Under the pieces are notes generated by a model. It had not been told where the DNA came from. It did no database searches and saw only the letters and a list, made by a program, of their open reading frames with translations. This document shows, one piece after another, positions 4,568 through 5,843 of a stretch of DNA of 5,843 nt. This DNA is from an uncultured bacterium (GTDB taxonomy: Bacteria; Bacillota_I; Bacilli_A; RFN20; CAG-826): contig CASEST010000003.1 in NCBI GenBank assembly GCA_949290725.1, positions 1-5,843 on the forward strand. Reading direction: 5' to 3'. A program made the position numbers and the translations under genes. The first letter of the stretch is position 1; the number at the start of each line of letters is the position of its first letter.

Positions 4568-5843
4568 CTATTCTATATTTAAATAATTTTTTAAAGCATT
4601 AAAGTATTCTTCTGGCTTTCCTTTTGCCTCTTCACGGTTTCTCGCAGTGACTTCAATATAGAATTTACATTTAGGTTCAGTTCCAGAAGGTCTAATTGAT
4701 ATATTCGAACCATCTTCAAAATAGAATTTAACTAAATCGCCAACTGGTAAATCTAAAATCTTACTAGTTTCGCCGCTATCTAAATCTTTTCTAGTTAAAG
4801 TAAAGTAATTTTCAATAGTCTTAACTTTATTACCATTTAATTCAGTAAATGGATGGTTTTCAACTTTTTCCATGATTTCAGCCATTTTCTTGCTTCCTTC
4901 GCTTCCTTCAAAATAGATATTAAATAATTCTGAAAGATAAAACTTGCCAACCTTTTTAGCTAAAGCATCATAAGCTTCGACTAAATTCATTCCTTTTTTA
5001 TAATAATATAATCCAAGTTCTGCATAAAGAAGGATTGCTTGAATGCCATCTTTATCTCTAACAAATGGAGCAGCTAAACAACCATAGCTCTCTTCATATC
5101 CAAATAAAAATTTATAACCACTATTTAATTCATAATGATGGATTCGATCACCAATAAATTTGAAACCAGTTAAAAATGATTCTAATCTAACGTGATGATA
5201 ATCACAAACTGCTTTACCTAGCATCGAAGAAACAACCGTATTATAGACGACATATTTAGATAAATCTTCGTTATTTTTCTTTTTATTTTCTAAAATATAA
5301 TCCAATAATAAAGCAGCTGACTCATTACCAGTTATTAAAGCATATTCACCATTTTTTAATCTAGTAGCTAATCCAACGCGGTCTCCATCAGGATCAGTCA
5401 TACAAATTTGTTGAGCATTGATTTCTTTAGCTAATTTAATTGGTTCAATAAAAGCTCTAGGATCTTCTGGATTTGGTGATAAAGTTTCACTAAAATCTGG
5501 ATCGAAACTACATTGTTTTTCAACAGGGAAAAATTCATAACCTTCATCTTTAAAAACTCTTAAAGCATTAATATAGGATGTTCCATGGTTTGGAGAATAT
5601 ACGATTTTAAATCCTTTTTTATCTAAATCATGATTAATGACAATCTTTTCAACTTCAGCAACATAAGTATCATCAACATCTTTTTTTAATACTTCATTTT
5701 TTCCTTCAACCGCTGCTTTAGGAACTTCTACTTCTAATTCATCGCCTAAATTATCAATAATTTCAATCAATCTAGAAATTTTTGAAGGAACTAATTGGCA
5801 TCCTTCTTCATCATATACTTTATAACCGTTATATTCTTTAGGA
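4568..5843 (-). CDS. pgcA: Phosphoglucomutase/phosphomannomutase, N-terminus outside window
   Basis: 424 residues are visible and the frame is open to the right edge; a TTG at 5770 is internal. The first residues (P-K-E-Y-N-G-Y-K-V-Y) are those that directly follow the phosphoserine loop TASHN in this family, so about 150 residues including the active Ser are outside, and full length would be near 570, as in Bacillus PgcA. Visible motifs: DPDGDR (5378-5395, Mg-binding), FGYEESYG (5081-5104, the sugar-specificity GEES loop), and RPSGTEPK (4670-4693, phosphate-binding loop). It interconverts glucose-1- and glucose-6-phosphate (or the mannose pair) in the cytoplasm, feeding UDP-glucose, glycolipid and envelope synthesis. 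It converges on the HAD gene and shares its terminator. The PgcA assignment over phosphomannomutase rests on length and overall similarity from memory. Confidence 0.93.
   Translation of the reverse strand, partial: PKEYNGYKVYDEEGCQLVPSKISRLIEIIDNLGDELEVEVPKAAVEGKNEVLKKDVDDTYVAEVEKIVINHDLDKKGFKIVYSPNHGTSYINALRVFKDEGYEFFPVEKQCSFDPDFSETLSPNPEDPRAFIEPIKLAKEINAQQICMTDPDGDRVGLATRLKNGEYALITGNESAALLLDYILENKKKNNEDLSKYVVYNTVVSSMLGKAVCDYHHVRLESFLTGFKFIGDRIHHYELNSGYKFLFGYEESYGCLAAPFVRDKDGIQAILLYAELGLYYYKKGMNLVEAYDALAKKVGKFYLSELFNIYFEGSEGSKKMAEIMEKVENHPFTELNGNKVKTIENYFTLTRKDLDSGETSKILDLPVGDLVKFYFEDGSNISIRPSGTEPKCKFYIEVTARNREEAKGKPEEYFNALKNYLNIE

Overview
The window is AT-rich, uses TGG for Trp throughout and has low-GC Bacillota-style gene structure: GGAGG-type Shine-Dalgarno sites, a Bacillus-like TrpRS and a PgcA-type phosphoglucomutase. 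This suits a low-GC member of Bacilli or a Mollicutes-related lineage (Acholeplasma- or RF39-like, probably host- or gut-associated) that keeps the standard genetic code. That placement is inference; no rRNA or other strong marker is present.

The left part (1-2411, minus strand) is an accessory locus of exported proteins. In transcription order it holds: (1) a secreted protein at 2411-1506 with a Cys/His peptidase-like region and a Cys/His-rich C-terminal module; (2) a small putative lipoprotein at 1506-982, joined to it by a 1-nt TAATG overlap; (3) a decayed subtilase (S8) at 988-277 that has lost its N-terminal half, carries a 4-bp duplication frameshift, and ends in the same Cys/His module; (4) another small lipoprotein starting at 308, overlapping the subtilase end by 32 nt and running off the left edge. 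The locus thus shows two successive units of 'exported peptidase-like protein with the shared module, then an overlapping lipoprotein gene'. This is the most interesting part of the window.

The divergent intergenic region (2412-2726) holds an extended -10 promoter for the minus-strand locus, a possible 20-codon leader ORF and an AT hairpin around a TTG start. On the other side is a good promoter for trpS placed so close to the ATG that the mRNA should be leaderless or nearly so. An inverted repeat overlaps its -35 box.

The right part (2727-5843) is housekeeping. trpS (tryptophanyl-tRNA synthetase) overlaps a Cof-type HAD phosphatase gene by 11 nt on the plus strand. A strong, nearly symmetrical terminator separates this pair from a convergent phosphoglucomutase gene (pgcA-type) on the minus strand, which is cut by the right edge just after its active-site serine loop.
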